Under the pieces are notes generated by a model. That model did not search any database. It had not been told where the DNA came from and saw only the letters and a program-made list of their open reading frames with translations. From assembly GCA_965261455.1 (NCBI GenBank), contig OZ253453.1:248001-312000 (forward strand): a DNA stretch of 64,000 nucleotides, read 5' to 3'. This document shows, in pieces, positions 16,620 through 27,447 of the stretch; position 1 is the stretch's first letter, and the number at the start of each line of letters is the position of its first letter. Made by a program: the position numbers and the translations under genes. This DNA is from DAOUKH01 sp965261455. Its GTDB lineage: Bacteria; Chloroflexota; Dehalococcoidia; SHYB01.

Positions 16620-17831
16620 TTGCTCACGTTCGCAGCGGGGAGCCTCACGACGCTCGCCGAGGCGCGCCGGATGCGCCTGCTCCGCCAAATGGGCCCCGAT
16701 GAGATACTCGATTTCGAGCGCCGCACCGACGTGTACCGGCGCTCGCTCGGGCCGGTGCGGGGCGCCGCTCTCGTGGGGGTCGTGGCCTCGTCAATTCTGC
16801 TCGCCTTCGACCTCTCCGGCGACCAGACCTGGGCAGCGGCCGCAGCGGCGGCCGGGAGCTACGCCGCCGCCAGCGCCGTCGAGTGGACGACCCGCCGGAT
16901 CGCCGTCCGGCGCGCGGAGCCTTTCTTCCGCTACTCGGCGTTACCCCTCGCCTTCGTAAGCTGGCTCTTGCGCCCCTTCATCCGTCCTATCAGAGGCGTC
17001 TCCGGCGAGACCCGGGAGGCGCCCGCGAACGGCTCGCTCGCCGGCGGAGCTATGGAGCAGGTACGCCAACTACAAGAGCTCGTGTCGGGAGCGAACGAGG
17101 CGTCGGCGCTGAGCGCCGGCGAACGCAAGATGATCCAGGCCATCGGCGCACTCCGGCAGAAGACCGTCCGCGAGATCATGACACCGCGCCCCGACATGGC
17201 CGCGGTGAGCGTCGAGACCTCGCTGCAAGACCTCGTGGACCTGATGGTGCGGAGCGGACATAACCGCATACCGCTTTACGAAGGCGACATGGACCACGTC
17301 ACCGGACTCGTCTACGCGCGCGACGTACTCAAAGTGCTCGCCACCGCCCCCGGCGACTTCGACATCGCAGGGCTGGCCCGTCCCGTCCACTTCGTGCCTG
17401 AGATGAAGATGGCGAACGAGGCGCTGAGCGAGTTCCTCGCCAGCTTTATCCACTTCGCAGTCGTCGTCGACGAGTATGGCGGCGTCGACGGTCTGGTGAC
17501 CCTGGAAGACCTGCTCGAAGAGATCGTGGGTGAGATCGAGCAGGAGAACGAGCCGCCGGAGACGCCCATCCAATCGCTCGGCCCCAATGAAGCGATCATC
17601 GACGGCCAGACGCCACTCGATGAGGTGAACGCCGCGTTCGGTCTGACCCTCGACGGCGACGGCTTCGAGACGCTCGGCGGGTTCGTGCTGCACCACGTCG
17701 GGAAGGTGCCCGCCCCCGGCGAGTCGTTCGAGGCCGATGGGATCGCGGTCGAGGTATTGTCGCTGGACGGGCGACGGGTGCGCCGCGTTCACGTGCGCAA
17801 GCTCGCGACTAGCGGCGGGTCGTCCGCGTAG
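16620..17831 (+). CDS. CorC/HlyC-type CBS-domain membrane protein
   Basis: Member of the CNNM/CorB-like family: N-terminal DUF21 membrane region, a CBS pair and a C-terminal CorC_HlyC domain; relatives handle Mg2+ or other cations. Hydrophobic segments near residues 1-10 and 40-60 are followed by the CBS block TVREIMTPRPDMAAVS (~182) and a second CBS half with VVDEYGGVDGLVTLEDLLEE (~284), then ETLGGFVLHHVGKVPAPGES near 355. TTG 16620 is the first standard start, but hydrophobic sequence continues in frame back to 16563 (LDSASWAEIAVLVVSLGL), completing the first helix; a CTG at 16569 would include it. Only a TGA separates that stretch from glmU. Confidence 0.8.
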   Translation: MLTFAAGSLTTLAEARRMRLLRQMGPDEILDFERRTDVYRRSLGPVRGAALVGVVASSILLAFDLSGDQTWAAAAAAAGSYAAASAVEWTTRRIAVRRAEPFFRYSALPLAFVSWLLRPFIRPIRGVSGETREAPANGSLAGGAMEQVRQLQELVSGANEASALSAGERKMIQAIGALRQKTVREIMTPRPDMAAVSVETSLQDLVDLMVRSGHNRIPLYEGDMDHVTGLVYARDVLKVLATAPGDFDIAGLARPVHFVPEMKMANEALSEFLASFIHFAVVVDEYGGVDGLVTLEDLLEEIVGEIEQENEPPETPIQSLGPNEAIIDGQTPLDEVNAAFGLTLDGDGFETLGGFVLHHVGKVPAPGESFEADGIAVEVLSLDGRRVRRVHVRKLATSGGSSA

Positions 17832-17833
17832 CC

Positions 17834-18655
17834 CTAAGCGGCCGTCGGGCCCCCGATATCCTCGTCGAGGAAGCCGTCGATGAGCGCGGCGACTTCGGGG
17901 GCGCGTGTCCAGACTAGTCCATGCCCCGCGCCGGAGAGGACGGTCAGGCGCGCTCGGGGGATGCGCTCGTGGAGCGAGCGGGCGAAGCGGAGTGGGGTGA
18001 AGAGGTCGGCGTCGCCGAAGATGAGCTGCGCAGGGCAATGAATGAGGTCGAGCCGCTCCCGCGAGGAGTGGGCGACGGCGGCCGCGACCTGGCGCTCGTA
18101 GGCCTCGGGCGATTGGAAGAACGGGTCTTGCGAGAGCGCCGCGGCGACGGCGTCGGGGTCGAAGTCCCCGCGCATCTCTTCGTAGGTGTAGACCCAGGGG
18201 ATGAGCGCGCGGTGGTAGTCCTCGCGGGACAGCGTGCGCCGCAGCCGCGCGATCTGCTCGAAGAGGAAGGTTCCGCGGGGATCACCGTCGTCGTAGGTGG
18301 CGATGAGGACCAGGCGCTCGACGAGGTCGGGGCGCGCGATGGCGAGCTCCTGAGCGACGGCGCCGCCCATGGAGAGGCCGACGACGGCGGCGCGCGCAAG
18401 GTTGAGATGATCGAGCAGGCCGGCTGCGTCGCGGGCGAGGTCGGCGACGGTGTAGGGCACGGAGGATTCGGCGCTCTTGCCCGCGTCGCGCGGGTCGATC
18501 AGGAGCAGGCGCCGCCGTTGACTGAGCCGCCGCGCGACGGGCCCCCAAGTGAGGTGGTTGCCGCCGAGGCCGGGGATGAGGAGCAGGGGCGTTCCCCGCG
18601 GGTCGCCGCGGTCTTCGTAGTGCAGCCGGACGCCATCGATGGTTGCTTCGGGCAT
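17834..18655 (-). CDS. Alpha/beta hydrolase
   Basis: Single-domain alpha/beta-hydrolase of 273 residues. The nucleophile is the Ser in GLSMGG (around residue 95), the acid is Asp in IFGDADLFTP near 218 and the base His is in GAGHGLVW near 246; the oxyanion segment is IPGLGGN near 27. The overall pattern (HYEDRGDPRGTPLLLIPG) matches esterases and 3-oxoadipate enol-lactonase-like hydrolases, but the substrate cannot be told. It converges on the CBS-protein gene with 2 bases between stops and is divergent from efp. Confidence 0.85.
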   Translation of the reverse strand: MPEATIDGVRLHYEDRGDPRGTPLLLIPGLGGNHLTWGPVARRLSQRRRLLLIDPRDAGKSAESSVPYTVADLARDAAGLLDHLNLARAAVVGLSMGGAVAQELAIARPDLVERLVLIATYDDGDPRGTFLFEQIARLRRTLSREDYHRALIPWVYTYEEMRGDFDPDAVAAALSQDPFFQSPEAYERQVAAAVAHSSRERLDLIHCPAQLIFGDADLFTPLRFARSLHERIPRARLTVLSGAGHGLVWTRAPEVAALIDGFLDEDIGGPTAA

Positions 18656-18691
18656 AGCGCGATTCTACCAGGCGGGTGCGGGACTGCCGTG

Positions 18692-18700
18692 TGCTACACT
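18692..18700 (+). promoter_or_regulatory. Extended -10 promoter for efp
   Basis: TGC-TACACT (18692-18700) is an extended -10 element 48 bp before the efp start, without a recognisable -35. Confidence 0.35.
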
Positions 18701-18748
18701 TTTTCCCGAAGCGCCGGTGCGCGCCCACTCTCCCATCAGGAGTCCCCT

Positions 18749-19327
18749 ATGGCCACGATGGTCCCCACGTCCGAATTGTCCCGCGGCATGGTCCTAGAGA
18801 TGGACGGGAATCTGCACACGGTGCTCGAATACGCGCGGTTCCTCGCCGGCAAGGGTAACTCCGAGGCGCGGATGCGCGTCAAGATCCGCGACCTCAAGAC
18901 GGGGTACACCCAGGAGAAGGTCTTCCGCACCGACGAGCGCGTCCCCAAGGCCGCGGTAGACAACCGCACTTTCCAATACCTCTACAACGACGGCGACCTG
19001 TACCACTTCATGGACCAGGAGACCTACGACGAGAAGCTGATGTCACGGGACTCGCTGGGAGACGCCGCCAACTTCCTCACCGACGGGCTCGAAGTCGAGA
19101 TGCTGGTGTTCCGGGACGAGCCGGTGTCGGCGCAGCTCCCGACGGCGGTGCAGCTTCGGATCGACGAAACGGACCCGGGATACAAGGGCGATACCGCCAC
19201 CGGCGGGGCCAAGAGGGCGGTGCTGGAGACGGGGCTCGCGGTCAACGTGCCGCTCTTCCTGAATACCGGCGACACGATCAAAGTCGACACGCGCACGTCG
19301 GAGTACATTGAGCGGGTCAGCGGCTAG
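18749..19327 (+). CDS. efp: Translation elongation factor P
   Basis: EF-P relieves ribosome stalling at polyproline. The 192-residue protein has the three-barrel organisation: KOW-like N-domain with SELSRGMVLEMDG (residues 8-20), loop Lys35 in FLAGKGNSE at the tip that enters the peptidyl-transferase centre, an OB domain, and a C-terminal domain ending with NTGDTIKVDTRTSEYIERV, the family signature. The loop reads AGKG rather than the more usual PGKG. The ATG at 18749 has AGGAG at 18738-18742; the open frame extends far upstream, antisense to the hydrolase gene, and is not coding there. The stop overlaps the methyltransferase stop by 4 bp. Confidence 0.95.
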   Translation: MATMVPTSELSRGMVLEMDGNLHTVLEYARFLAGKGNSEARMRVKIRDLKTGYTQEKVFRTDERVPKAAVDNRTFQYLYNDGDLYHFMDQETYDEKLMSRDSLGDAANFLTDGLEVEMLVFRDEPVSAQLPTAVQLRIDETDPGYKGDTATGGAKRAVLETGLAVNVPLFLNTGDTIKVDTRTSEYIERVSG

Positions 19328-20160
19328 GCGGGCTTCACCAAGCTCCAGACCAACGCACCGGGTAGTCCGGTGAGCGAACGCGCCGCGCTTCTGGGCAAGT
19401 AGGAGTTGGCGCCGGCGGCGAAGTTCACCTCGTCGAGGCGCGGCTCGATGAGGCGCGCTACCGAGAGTCCGGTCGCCTCGAAGGCGTCGAGGTAGGCGCC
19501 GGTCAGGTGCATGTGGCTGCGCACGTAGCCCGGCGCTCCGTCCGCCCCCACGAAGAACGCCGTGGCGCCAAGGGCGGTGAGCATGGGGTGCAGGTCGGAG
19601 AGCAAGACCCTGCCGCCGGGCCGCAGCACGCGGGCGAACTCCGAGATGGGCCTGGCGATCGACTCGAAGTGCGTCAGTGTCAGGCCGCAGACGACCGCGT
19701 CGAAGCTCGCGTCGGCTAACGGCAGCTCCGTTATGGACCCTTCTACCAACTCGGCCTCGGGGACGCGCGCCCGCGCCTTCGACAACATCTCGCGGCTCTG
19801 ATCGACGCCGGTGACGCGGTGGCCTCTGTCGGCGAGGAGCCGCGCGTAGCGTCCCGTGCCGCACGCCGCGTCGAGGACTCGCCCGGCGGGCAACTCGTCG
19901 ATCAGCCCCTCCATCGCGGGTTGCTCGATGTCGATAAGGACGTTGCCCGGCTCGTCGTAGGTGGCGGCCCACTTGGCGTACCCCTGCTCCACGTCATATG
20001 GCGGTACGTCGAACTCCATCGACAATGGCGGCTCGGAGGGATGCGCCGCGATCCTCGCGATCTCCTCAAAGTGCTCGCGTGCTTCGTCGGGATCCGAGAG
20101 CCATGCGCGAAGCATGCCCACTCCTCGAACGGCTGCGACGTAATGACCGGCGTTGGCCAT
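19324..20160 (-). CDS. Class I SAM-dependent methyltransferase
   Basis: 278 residues with a Rossmann-like methyltransferase domain from about residue 75: motif I VLDAACGTGRYARLLADRG (~94-112), the acidic motif II in VTGVDQSREML (~114), and the post-I ELPLADASFDAVVCGLTLTH region (~146). The family (Methyltransf_11-like) acts on many small molecules, so the substrate is unknown. The first ~75 residues (MLRAWLSDPDEAREHFEEI) form a helical extension not typical of the minimal domain. Convergent with efp, overlapping by 4 bp at CTAG; 34 nt downstream of the HPP-family gene. Confidence 0.85.
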   Translation of the reverse strand: MANAGHYVAAVRGVGMLRAWLSDPDEAREHFEEIARIAAHPSEPPLSMEFDVPPYDVEQGYAKWAATYDEPGNVLIDIEQPAMEGLIDELPAGRVLDAACGTGRYARLLADRGHRVTGVDQSREMLSKARARVPEAELVEGSITELPLADASFDAVVCGLTLTHFESIARPISEFARVLRPGGRVLLSDLHPMLTALGATAFFVGADGAPGYVRSHMHLTGAYLDAFEATGLSVARLIEPRLDEVNFAAGANSYLPRSAARSLTGLPGALVWSLVKPA

Positions 20161-20194
20161 AGGCCTGCTCCTTAGGGTCGCCGAAGGGTGCGGG

Positions 20195-20752
20195 CTACAG
20201 GATTTCGCGGAGGCGGGGCATCATGAACTGCTGGATCAGCGTCATGCCGACCACGCTTGCGATGAGGACGACGTAGAGCACCCAATCGAAGTCGGTGATG
20301 GCGAAGCCGAGGGCGGAGCCGGCGGCGAGCACGTCGGACGTGAAACTGTGCGTGAAGTCGCGCGTGCCGCCGCTGATCCCCGCGATGACGAGAGAGAAGA
20401 GCACGCCGATGGATGCCGAGACTAGGTGTCCGCCGACGGCATGGCGCGGCGTGGCGGTGATGCTGTGAGGCATGAGGAAGAGAACGAAGGCGGAGGAGGC
20501 GAGGGCGGCGAAGATCGCGGCGTTGGTGAGCAGGTCCTGCGCCGTGAGTATCAGCACCAGCGCCCCGGTGGCGAGGGCGGTCTGACGGACGTAGTCCCGG
20601 CGCTTCCCTTTGAACCGTGAGTCTACGAGGTGGAAGCGTCCCCGCAGGATCTTGCGGCGCCAGAGGACGGTGTTGCGCCTACCGAGATTGAGCGCTCGGT
20701 GATGCTTGACGCCCCGCGTCTCGCCGGGGTCTTGCATGTTGACGCCGGCCAT
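20195..20752 (-). CDS. HPP-family integral membrane protein
   Basis: A 185-residue membrane protein with four predicted transmembrane helices (residues ~55-75, 78-96, 105-128, 150-172) after a positively charged N-terminal 50 residues. MPHSITATPRHAVGGHLVSA near residue 95 is the HPP-family signature; relatives include plastid and cyanobacterial nitrite transport-associated HPP proteins, but most members are uncharacterised. It sits 6 bases after the VOC-family gene on the same strand, followed by the methyltransferase; the three may be one transcript. Assignment of transport activity would be speculation. Confidence 0.75.
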   Translation of the reverse strand: MAGVNMQDPGETRGVKHHRALNLGRRNTVLWRRKILRGRFHLVDSRFKGKRRDYVRQTALATGALVLILTAQDLLTNAAIFAALASSAFVLFLMPHSITATPRHAVGGHLVSASIGVLFSLVIAGISGGTRDFTHSFTSDVLAAGSALGFAITDFDWVLYVVLIASVVGMTLIQQFMMPRLREIL

Positions 20753-20758
20753 CGGAGC

Positions 20759-21136
20759 CTACACCTCTTCGGGGGTGGTCTTTTCGTGAGGGACCGCTAT
20801 GGGACTGGGGTGTCTGGGTTGGTAGAGGGCGAGCTCGCCGCCTGGAATCTTCATCCGCGTCACCAGACCGAACCCTTGGTCTTCGACCGGCTGGGTGAAT
20901 TCGACGCCCTTGCGTTCGAGGTCGGCCATCGTAGCCTCGACGTCGTCGCACAGGAAGCAGAGCTCGTGAGCCGCGCCCTCGTCCGTGGGGTGGATGCCCA
21001 ACTCGGCGGGCGGCATGGCGAAGATGAGCCAGCCTTCGCCAGCGTCCACCGAGTCGAAGCCCAGCGTGTCGCGGAAGAAGGCGCGGGCGGCGTCGGGCTC
21101 GGTGGTGTAGATGAGAGCGTGCAGACCGGTGATCAT
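20759..21136 (-). CDS. Glyoxalase/VOC superfamily protein
   Basis: A 125-residue single VOC domain made of two beta-alpha-beta-beta-beta units: LHALIYTTEPDAARAFFRD at residues 5-23 and HELCFLCDDVEATMADLERK near 57-76, ending with PGGELALYQPRHP. His and Glu residues in family positions (H6, E108 region) could bind a divalent metal. VOC proteins include glyoxalases, dioxygenases and resistance proteins; nothing here selects among them. It has 6-base spacing to the HPP gene and 48 bases to mdh upstream, so it may share the mdh transcript. Confidence 0.82.
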   Translation of the reverse strand: MITGLHALIYTTEPDAARAFFRDTLGFDSVDAGEGWLIFAMPPAELGIHPTDEGAAHELCFLCDDVEATMADLERKGVEFTQPVEDQGFGLVTRMKIPGGELALYQPRHPSPIAVPHEKTTPEEV

Positions 21137-21184
21137 CGGGCCGTCCGTCCCGTCCTTAGAATCCCTCGCCTGACAACTTGGGGC

Positions 21185-22111
21185 CTAGAGCTTCATCGCC
21201 TCCACGAGGTCTCGTACCTCGTCGGCGGAGCGCTGGAGGGCGGCGCGCTCGTCTTCGCTAAGGTCGATCTCGAAGATCTGCTCGATGCCGCCCGCTCCCA
21301 GCTTGACGGGGACACCGACGTAGAGGCCGCTGATGCCAAACTCGCCATCGAGGTAGGCGGCGCAGGGGAGGATGCGCTTCTTGTCGAGCAGGATCGACTC
21401 GACCATCTGGGCGCCCGCGGCGGAGGGGGCATAGAAGGCCGACCCAGTCTTGAGGTGGCCCACGATTTCGGCGCCGCCGTCGCGGGTCCGCTGCACGATC
21501 GCGTCGAGCCGGTCTTTGGGGATGAGCTCGCCGACGGGGATGCCGCCCACCGTGGTGTAGCGCGTCAGCGGGACCATCGTGTCGCCGTGGCCGCCGAGGA
21601 CGTAGGCTTGCACGTCTTCGACGGAGACGTCGAGCTCGGCGGCGAGGAAGGTGCGGAAGCGGGCCGTGTCAAGGACGCCGGCCATGCCGATGACGCGCTC
21701 GCGGGGGAAGCCGCTCACGTGATAGGCGAGCTGGGCCATCGCGTCCAAGGGGTTGCTGATGACGATGAGTATCGAGTTGGGGGAACGCTTGACGATCTCC
21801 TCGGTGACGCCGCCGACGATCTTTTGGTTGGTGGCGAGGAGGTCGTCGCGGCTCATGCCCGGCTTGCGGGCGATGCCGGCGGTGATGACGACGACGTCTG
21901 AACCGGCCGTGTCGTCGTAGTCGTTCACGCCGGTCACGTTGGAGTCGAAGCCCAAGACCGGCCCCGACTGGAGCATGTCGAGGCCCTTGCCCTGGGGCAG
22001 GCCCTCAACGATATCGACCATGACGACGTCGGCGTAGCCGCGCTCGGCGACGCGCTGGGCGAGGGTGGCGCCGACGTTGCCGGCCCCGACGACGGTTACT
22101 TTCTTACGCAT
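21185..22111 (-). CDS. mdh: Malate dehydrogenase (LDH-like type)
   Basis: NAD-dependent oxidation of malate to oxaloacetate. 308 residues of the tetrameric lactate-dehydrogenase-like MDH type: Rossmann motif VVGAGNVGATLAQ (residues 7-19), coenzyme-selecting Asp in VVMVDIVEG (~32), VITAGIARKPGMSRDDLL near 77 with the substrate Arg residues, SNPLDAM near 119 and the catalytic His in LGGHGDTMVPL near 172. ATG 22111 lies after AGGAGA on the minus strand. It is preceded by the icd-type gene 64 bases upstream, so both TCA-cycle genes probably form an operon. Confidence 0.95.
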   Translation of the reverse strand: MRKKVTVVGAGNVGATLAQRVAERGYADVVMVDIVEGLPQGKGLDMLQSGPVLGFDSNVTGVNDYDDTAGSDVVVITAGIARKPGMSRDDLLATNQKIVGGVTEEIVKRSPNSILIVISNPLDAMAQLAYHVSGFPRERVIGMAGVLDTARFRTFLAAELDVSVEDVQAYVLGGHGDTMVPLTRYTTVGGIPVGELIPKDRLDAIVQRTRDGGAEIVGHLKTGSAFYAPSAAGAQMVESILLDKKRILPCAAYLDGEFGISGLYVGVPVKLGAGGIEQIFEIDLSEDERAALQRSADEVRDLVEAMKL

Positions 22112-22175
22112 TGGTTGGAATCTGTCTCCTTCACTATGCCGCCGGCGGGCTCTAGGGCCGTAGCGCCGGCGCGTT

Positions 22176-23366
<1,191 letters not shown>

Positions 23367-23506
23367 AGGCGCCTCCTCTTATCGGTCCTGCGGCGCGCGG
23401 GTATAGCGTTTGTGCGCCGGGGGGTTGCGGGACGCGATGCGGCCTTCGCGGCCCGCGACATGATACCAAACCCCGAATCGGGGCGGAAGGACGGGCGGGG
23501 GCGGCG

Positions 23507-25420
23507 TCAGCCGACGACGGCGAGAGTCTGGCCCCTGGAGACTTTGCCGCCCGGCGTGGCGGGGAGATGCTTCACAACGCCGGCGACGGGGGAGGAGATG
23601 GTGTTTTCCATCTTCATGGCTTCAAGGAGGGCGACGTGATCACCGGCGGCGACCGTGTCGCCCTCCTCCACGAGGTAGCGCAGCAGGATGCCGGGCAGCG
23701 GCGCCTGGATGACGGTCTCGCCTTCGACGGCCGGGGCCTTGGGCTTGGCGGGCACGGCTTTCCGCGCGGCCTCGGAGGCGGGGCGCGCGGCGGCGCGCGG
23801 GCCGCTGGCGGAGCGGAGGGCGTAGCCGCCGCCGTCGGCGGGATCGACGTCCACGCGGTAGTGCTCGCCGCCGACGTAGACGTTGAAGGTGCGGGTGAGG
23901 GGCCCCTTGGGCGGGGCGTCTGTGCCAACGCCGTTGGCGAGCGTCCCGTTTTTCGCCTTCTTGATCAGCTCGTCCTCGCGCTCGATGTCCTCGATGGTCT
24001 TGAGTCTTACGTCGTCGGGCTTCTGTTCGAGCCCGTACTTCCAGCGGAGGAAGCGCATGCCGGTGGTGGGATAGAGGGCGTAGGTGAGGACATCGCCGAG
24101 GTCTTTGGCGATCTCCTTCGTCTCCTCCCGCGCCTTTTCGAGCTCGGGTTCGAGGACGTCGCCGGTGCGGGTGGTGATGGGATCGCGGCCCCGTGGGTAG
24201 TCCTTGAGCGCCCGGTCGAGGAGCTCGGGGCTGATGGGGCGCGGGGGCCGGCCATAGAGGCCGTAGCAGTAGTCCTTGACCTGGGAGGTGATCATCTCGT
24301 AGCGCCCGAAGAGGACGTTGTTGGTGGCTTGGACGCCGACGATTTGGCTGGTGGGAGTCACCAGTGGCGGGTAGCCCATGTCGGCGCGGGTCTTGGGCAG
24401 CTCTTCGTAGACCTCGTGCAGCCGGTCGAGGGCGTCGGCCTCGCGGAGCTGGGCGACGAGGTTCGAGATCATGCCGCCGGGGACTTGGTGCATGAGGACG
24501 TTGGTGTCGATGGTGGCGAATTTGGTGTCGTCGAGGTAGTCGCGGTAGCGGGGGGCGACGCGTTCGAGGTGCTCGCCAATTTTTAGGAGGTAGGGCAAGT
24601 CGAGGCCGGTGTCGCGCGCCGTGTTCTGGAGGGTGACGACGATGGGCTCGACGGCGGGCTGAGCGGCGCGGAGCGCGAGGGGAGCCAGGCAGGCGTCGAC
24701 GGCGTCGATGCCCGCCTCCGTCGCCTTCAGCACGGCCATGGAGGCCATGCCGCTGGTGTAGTGGGTGTGCAACTGGAGGGGCAGTGAGATCTTGGCCTTG
24801 AGCGCCGTTACGAGCGTCTCGACGTCGATGGGGTTGATGAGGCCCGCCATGTCCTTGATGCAGATCGAGTCGGCGCCGAGGTCCTGGTATTGGAGGGCCT
24901 TTTCGACGAAGTAGTCGAGGTTGTAGATGTCGCCGCCGAGTCGTCCCTCGGTTACGGAGTAGGAGATGGCGGCTTGGGCGTGCTTGCCGTTCTCCTTGAC
25001 GGCCTTCACCGACGTCTCGAGGTTCCAGGGGTCGTTGACGGCGTCGAAGATGCGGAAGATGTCGATGCCGACCTCGGCGGAGTGGGCGACGAAGGCGCGT
25101 ACGAGGTCGTCGGCGTAGTTGCGGTAACCGACGAGGTTCTGGCCGCGGAGCAGCATCTGGAACGGGGTCTTGGGCATGAGGCGCTTGAGGACCCGGACGC
25201 GGTCCCACGGGTCTTCGGCGAGGAAGCGGGTCATGACGTCGAAGGTGGCGCCGCCCCACATTTCGACGGAGTAGAAGCCAGCGTTGTCCATGGCCTCGGC
25301 GATGGGCTCGAGATCTTCGGTGAGGAAGCGGGTGGCCACGGTGCATTGGTGGCCGTCGCGGAAGGTGGTGTCGGTGATCTTGAGCGGGTTGGCGCTCCCG
25401 TTTAGGTCGTGCGGGGGCAT
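23507..25420 (-). CDS. Pyruvate carboxylase subunit B / oxaloacetate decarboxylase alpha-like, biotinylated
   Basis: Biotin-dependent carboxyltransferase interconverting pyruvate and oxaloacetate. The 637 residues show a metal-dependent carboxyltransferase TIM barrel opening with ITDTTFRDGHQCTVATR (~15-31), metal-site motif LHTHYTSGMASMAVLKA near 218, a conserved PYC/OAD domain to ~450, an Ala/Pro-rich linker (~535-570) and a C-terminal biotinyl domain with EAMKMEN, biotin Lys603. A separate biotin carboxylase subunit is required but is not in the window. No OadB-type membrane decarboxylase gene is adjacent, so anaplerotic pyruvate carboxylation is the more likely role, next to mdh and icd. 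Confidence 0.9.
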   Translation of the reverse strand: MPPHDLNGSANPLKITDTTFRDGHQCTVATRFLTEDLEPIAEAMDNAGFYSVEMWGGATFDVMTRFLAEDPWDRVRVLKRLMPKTPFQMLLRGQNLVGYRNYADDLVRAFVAHSAEVGIDIFRIFDAVNDPWNLETSVKAVKENGKHAQAAISYSVTEGRLGGDIYNLDYFVEKALQYQDLGADSICIKDMAGLINPIDVETLVTALKAKISLPLQLHTHYTSGMASMAVLKATEAGIDAVDACLAPLALRAAQPAVEPIVVTLQNTARDTGLDLPYLLKIGEHLERVAPRYRDYLDDTKFATIDTNVLMHQVPGGMISNLVAQLREADALDRLHEVYEELPKTRADMGYPPLVTPTSQIVGVQATNNVLFGRYEMITSQVKDYCYGLYGRPPRPISPELLDRALKDYPRGRDPITTRTGDVLEPELEKAREETKEIAKDLGDVLTYALYPTTGMRFLRWKYGLEQKPDDVRLKTIEDIEREDELIKKAKNGTLANGVGTDAPPKGPLTRTFNVYVGGEHYRVDVDPADGGGYALRSASGPRAAARPASEAARKAVPAKPKAPAVEGETVIQAPLPGILLRYLVEEGDTVAAGDHVALLEAMKMENTISSPVAGVVKHLPATPGGKVSRGQTLAVVG

Positions 25421-25483
25421 TAAGGACGATTCCTTTCGCGAGCGGGATGGGGGCTCGCCCGGGTCTTCACGCGCGAGGCCTGC

Positions 25484-25696
25484 TCACCGGCGGTCGTGGG
25501 CCGCCCAAGGGAGGTGGTTTCGCGTCGCCCGGAGGCGGCCCTCATAGGCCCATCGCGACGGGGGCTGGGCCACGATCCGCTCGTGTTCGGTATAGGCGTT
25601 GATCGCGGCGAGGATGGCCGCCATCACCTTGTCGCTCAGCATCAGGAAGAAATTATACGCGGAAACGGCTGCGAGGGTCTCCCGTTCCGCCGGCAA
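25484..25696 (-). CDS. Small accessory protein of acyl-CoA carboxylase operon (OadG/epsilon-like)
   Basis: A 70-residue product between two carboxylase genes on the same strand. DKVMAAILAAINAYTEHER (~22-40) is an alanine-rich helix followed by PPSRWAYEGRLRATRN, a pattern seen in small proteins encoded with acyl-CoA carboxylase and methylmalonyl-CoA decarboxylase subunits (helix ending in AYL/AYT, then a basic SxW..GR segment). This suggests an assembly or linker subunit. The listed TTG start at 25696 is uncertain; ATG 25634 (MLSDKV) would give a shorter product. 47 bases after the carboxyltransferase gene. Confidence 0.6.
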   Translation of the reverse strand: MPAERETLAAVSAYNFFLMLSDKVMAAILAAINAYTEHERIVAQPPSRWAYEGRLRATRNHLPWAAHDRR

Positions 25697-25743
25697 TGGA
25701 CGATGCCGCGCACGGGCGCAGGGCGAGGTGGCGGTGTTCCCGG

Positions 25744-27297
<1,554 letters not shown>

Positions 27298-27447
27298 AGG
27301 GCTGGTGTCCCGGGTGCGGGGTCTCGGCGTCCGCCTCGGAGCGGACGGAGGGCTTGGGTATGCTACCAGAGCGCCACTTTTGGCCGCAAGCGCGGGCCAA
27401 CGCCGAACCGCTGTTGAGGAGTCTCCTGAAAGGGAGGAGAAAGGCGG

